Shown here: positions 62,189 through 64,000 of the stretch, piece by piece
How positions within the stretch are numbered: the first letter of the stretch is position 1
How the letters are laid out: each line of letters starts with the position of its first letter
Source of the DNA: Ferirhizobium litorale
GTDB taxonomy: Bacteria; Pseudomonadota; Alphaproteobacteria; Rhizobiales; Rhizobiaceae
Direction: 5' to 3'
Length of the DNA: 64,000 bases
NCBI GenBank assembly: GCA_030028905.1
Contig: JALDYZ010000011.1
Span: 1-64,000, forward strand
Notes under the pieces: model-generated
The model's input: the letters and a program-made list of their open reading frames with translations, nothing else
Told to the model about the DNA's origin: nothing
The model's database searches: none
Made by a program: the position numbers and the translations under genes

Positions 62189-63577
62189 TCAGGACGCGAG
62201 GGCGTCCATGATGCGGATCCACGAACGGATCCCCTTGTGGAAGGACGAGAGGTCGTACTTCTCGTTCGGCGAGTGGATGCGGTCGTCGGAAAGTCCGAAA
62301 CCGACGAGCAGCGATTCCATGCCGAGCATGCGCTGGAAATCGCCGACGATCGGGATCGAGCCGCCCATGCCGATTACGACCGCGGGCTTCGGCCATTCCC
62401 TCGATAGGGCATCCTTCGCGGTGTTGAGCAGCGGTGAATCGTAGGAGAGGTGAATTGCCGGGGAACCGCCATGCGGATGGAACTCGACCTTGCAGTCTGC
62501 CGGGATCTTCGAGCGTACGTAGGTGCGAAAGCTGTCACGGATCTTTTGCGGATCCTGGTCACCGACAAGACGGAAGGAAATTTTTGTGGACGCCTGGGCG
62601 GCGATGACCGTCTTGAAGCCCTCGCCGGTATAGCCGCCGACAATGCCGTTGACTTCGGCCGTCGGCCGCGCCCAGGTCAGTTCCAGCACCGATCGCCCCT
62701 GTTCACCAGCCGGAATGGAGAGGCCGACTTCCCCGAGGAATTTCTCCGCCGTGGTGCCGAGGTTGTCCCACATGGCCTTGATCTCGGTCGGTGTCTCGAT
62801 CACGCCGTCATAGAAGCCCGGAAGGGTCACCCGGCCGGTTTCATCGTGCAGGCCGGCAATGATGCGGGCCAGGACGTGGATCGGATTTGCCGCCGCGCCG
62901 CCAAAGTAACCGGAATGAAGGTCGCGGTCCGCGGCAGTGACGACCACCTCTTCGCCGACCAGGCCGCGCAGTCCGCCCGATATTGCCGGCGTCTCGCGAT
63001 CCCACATGCTGGTGTCGCAGACAAGTGCATAGTCGGCGCGCAGTTCGGCCGCATTAGCCTCAAGGAACGGCTTGAGCGAAGGCGAACCGGATTCCTCCTC
63101 GCCTTCGAACAGGATTGTCACGCGGCAAGGCAACTCGCCCTTGACTTCCTTGTAGGCTCGGCAGGCCTCCAGGAAGGTCATCAACTGGCCCTTGTCGTCT
63201 GCAGTGCCACGGCCGGTGATAACCTTGCGGCCATTGCCGAGATCCTTGATTTCCGGCGCGAAGGGATCGTTTTCCCAAAGGTTCAGCGGATCGACCGGCT
63301 GTACGTCATAGTGTCCATAGAAGAGCACGTGCGGGGCGTTTGCCTTGCCGGCCGGATGATGGGCGACGACCATCGGGTGCCCGGGGGTATCGCGCACGGA
63401 GGCTTCAAAGCCGAGCGTCGACAAGTCGGCGACCAGCCACTCGGCCGCCTTGCGGCACTCCGTCTTGTATGCCGGGTCCGTCGAAATCGACTGGATCCGC
63501 ACAAGGTCGAACAGCTTCTCGAGGCTCGAGGGCAGATTGCCGTCGGCACGATCGAGAATGGAGGAAATATCGGTCAT
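62189..63577 (-). CDS. M20/M25/M40-family metallopeptidase (dipeptidase)
   Basis: 462 aa. Metal and catalytic motifs are LFYGHYDVQPVDP (His, Asp), GRGTADDKGQLM (bridging Asp), LFEGEEESGSP (catalytic Glu pair) and a late His in SPNEKYDL. The dimerisation lid lies around residues 200-315. It is probably a cytoplasmic di- or tripeptidase. The start at 63577 (MTDISSIL) has AGGGTTCGG upstream. It is isolated between two RNA-rich gaps. Confidence 0.88.
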   Translation of the reverse strand: MTDISSILDRADGNLPSSLEKLFDLVRIQSISTDPAYKTECRKAAEWLVADLSTLGFEASVRDTPGHPMVVAHHPAGKANAPHVLFYGHYDVQPVDPLNLWENDPFAPEIKDLGNGRKVITGRGTADDKGQLMTFLEACRAYKEVKGELPCRVTILFEGEEESGSPSLKPFLEANAAELRADYALVCDTSMWDRETPAISGGLRGLVGEEVVVTAADRDLHSGYFGGAAANPIHVLARIIAGLHDETGRVTLPGFYDGVIETPTEIKAMWDNLGTTAEKFLGEVGLSIPAGEQGRSVLELTWARPTAEVNGIVGGYTGEGFKTVIAAQASTKISFRLVGDQDPQKIRDSFRTYVRSKIPADCKVEFHPHGGSPAIHLSYDSPLLNTAKDALSREWPKPAVVIGMGGSIPIVGDFQRMLGMESLLVGFGLSDDRIHSPNEKYDLSSFHKGIRSWIRIMDALAS

Positions 63578-63771
63578 ATCCGAACCCTTTCTTATGATTT
63601 GGCCGGACGATAGACGAAAGCGATAGCGGATTCGAGCTTCGAACAACAAATTTCCCGAGGAGAAATGCATGCCTGCTCGGCTTCCGGCGCATGTCTTGGC
63701 TTTCCGGTCACCCGGCACAAGGAGCGCCGGCGCGGCTTCGCAATCGCAGGGGATTGCAGATATCCAGGGAA

Positions 63772-63922
63772 GGTCGGCAAAGCGAAGCCGCCACGGCCTG
63801 GAGGTGGACCATGGCGGCTTGTAAATGGGGACAAAGGCCCGGAGAGGGGGATAGGCCTTTGTCCGAAGTCTGATGCGGCGGGGGACAAGCCGGCTTTCAG
63901 ACTGCGGCGTGATCTTGCGCGC
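63772..63922 (-). ncRNA. Candidate structured sRNA (alpha-r7/Smr7C-like position)
   Basis: Three stem-loops follow each other on the minus strand. Stem 1 pairs AGTCTG with CAGACT (63867-63903). Stem 2 pairs GGACAAAGGCC with GGCCTTTGTCC (63829-63864), loop rich in CCCCCTCTCC. Stem 3 pairs AAGCCGCC with GGCGGCTT (63785-63820), loop with CCACCTCC, followed by CGCTTTGCC as a possible end. TATTAT at 63929-63934 is a good -10. The length of about 150 nt and, from memory, the neighbourhood of the dnaK-to-polA region agree with Smr7C of Sinorhizobium meliloti. Family assignment is uncertain. The remaining gap to 64000 shows no gene. Confidence 0.45.
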
Positions 63923-64000
63923 CGGTCTATAATATCTGGGTCCGCTAAAGTGGTTTTTCAAGGGAAACGACGCTCGCGCCGGATTACAAATTGGTAACGT

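Overview
The window is GC-rich chromosomal DNA of an alphaproteobacterium of the Rhizobiaceae, most likely Ensifer/Sinorhizobium or a close relative. The grounds are a complete cpa/tad (Flp pilus) locus, a deoxynucleoside salvage cluster beside a BmpA-type nucleoside ABC transporter, CtrA-like TTAA-N7-TTAA boxes, an alphaproteobacterial heat-shock promoter before dnaK-dnaJ, an alpha-r14-like small RNA, and small secreted families known from rhizobia. The species is inferred from gene content; no database was searched.

Region 1 (1-5500) is the right end of an integrated element, probably a podovirus-like prophage. It holds a large virion protein with an N-terminal tail-lysozyme domain, a long stretch with few genes, a 46-codon ORF, ten TAATGGA-type repeats spaced exactly 10 bp apart in three clusters, and an AAA+ ATPase with a C-terminal winged helix. 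It ends at an 18-bp copy of a tRNA-Leu 3' end followed by a strong terminator, which looks like the attachment site. Region 2 (5.6-14.3 kb) mixes decayed mobile DNA (IS5-type transposase, tyrosine integrase, AlpA-like gene) with a TPR/winged-helix regulator, a two-component system and a Ser/Asn-repeat exported protein.

Region 3 (14.3-17.0 kb) is an apparent operon of M17 aminopeptidase, MarR regulator and NlpC/P60 hydrolase. Region 4 (17.2-29.5 kb) is the Flp pilus locus: tadD; then cpaA, cpaB, cpaC, cpaD, cpaE, cpaF, tadB, tadC on the minus strand; the 59-aa Flp pilin missed by longer length cut-offs; and a divergent arm with a separate secretin-N-domain protein and two TadE-like pseudopilins. 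Region 5 (29.6-41.2 kb) is nucleoside salvage: deoB-add-upp forward, and bmpA-ATPase-permease-permease-cdd-punA-deoC-deoA in reverse. Together these import nucleosides, deaminate and phosphorolyse them, isomerise the pentose phosphate, and recover uracil and acetaldehyde plus glyceraldehyde 3-phosphate.

Region 6 (41.6-46.1 kb) has a tRNA-Ser(GGA) with gene fragments downstream and a run of small stress-type proteins: an MXKDX-repeat protein, a membrane protein, a frameshifted TIGR02588-type protein and a YciE ferritin-like protein. Region 7 (46.1-54.4 kb) carries topoisomerase IB, a LysR/oxidoreductase divergent pair, a bestrophin-like channel, an 853-aa FAD/GcvT methyl-glycine oxidoreductase and a thiolase.

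Region 8 (54.6-64 kb) is core genome: dnaJ, dnaK, a class A penicillin-binding protein, a small Cys-rich exported protein (a paralogue of one at 6.0 kb), a YbaK deacylase and an M20 peptidase. Its intergenic gaps hold RNA candidates: an alpha-r14/NfeR1-type sRNA with three anti-Shine-Dalgarno hairpin loops, a 17-codon ORF ending at a terminator, and a structured minus-strand RNA of about 150 nt. No CRISPR array or intact insertion sequence was seen.
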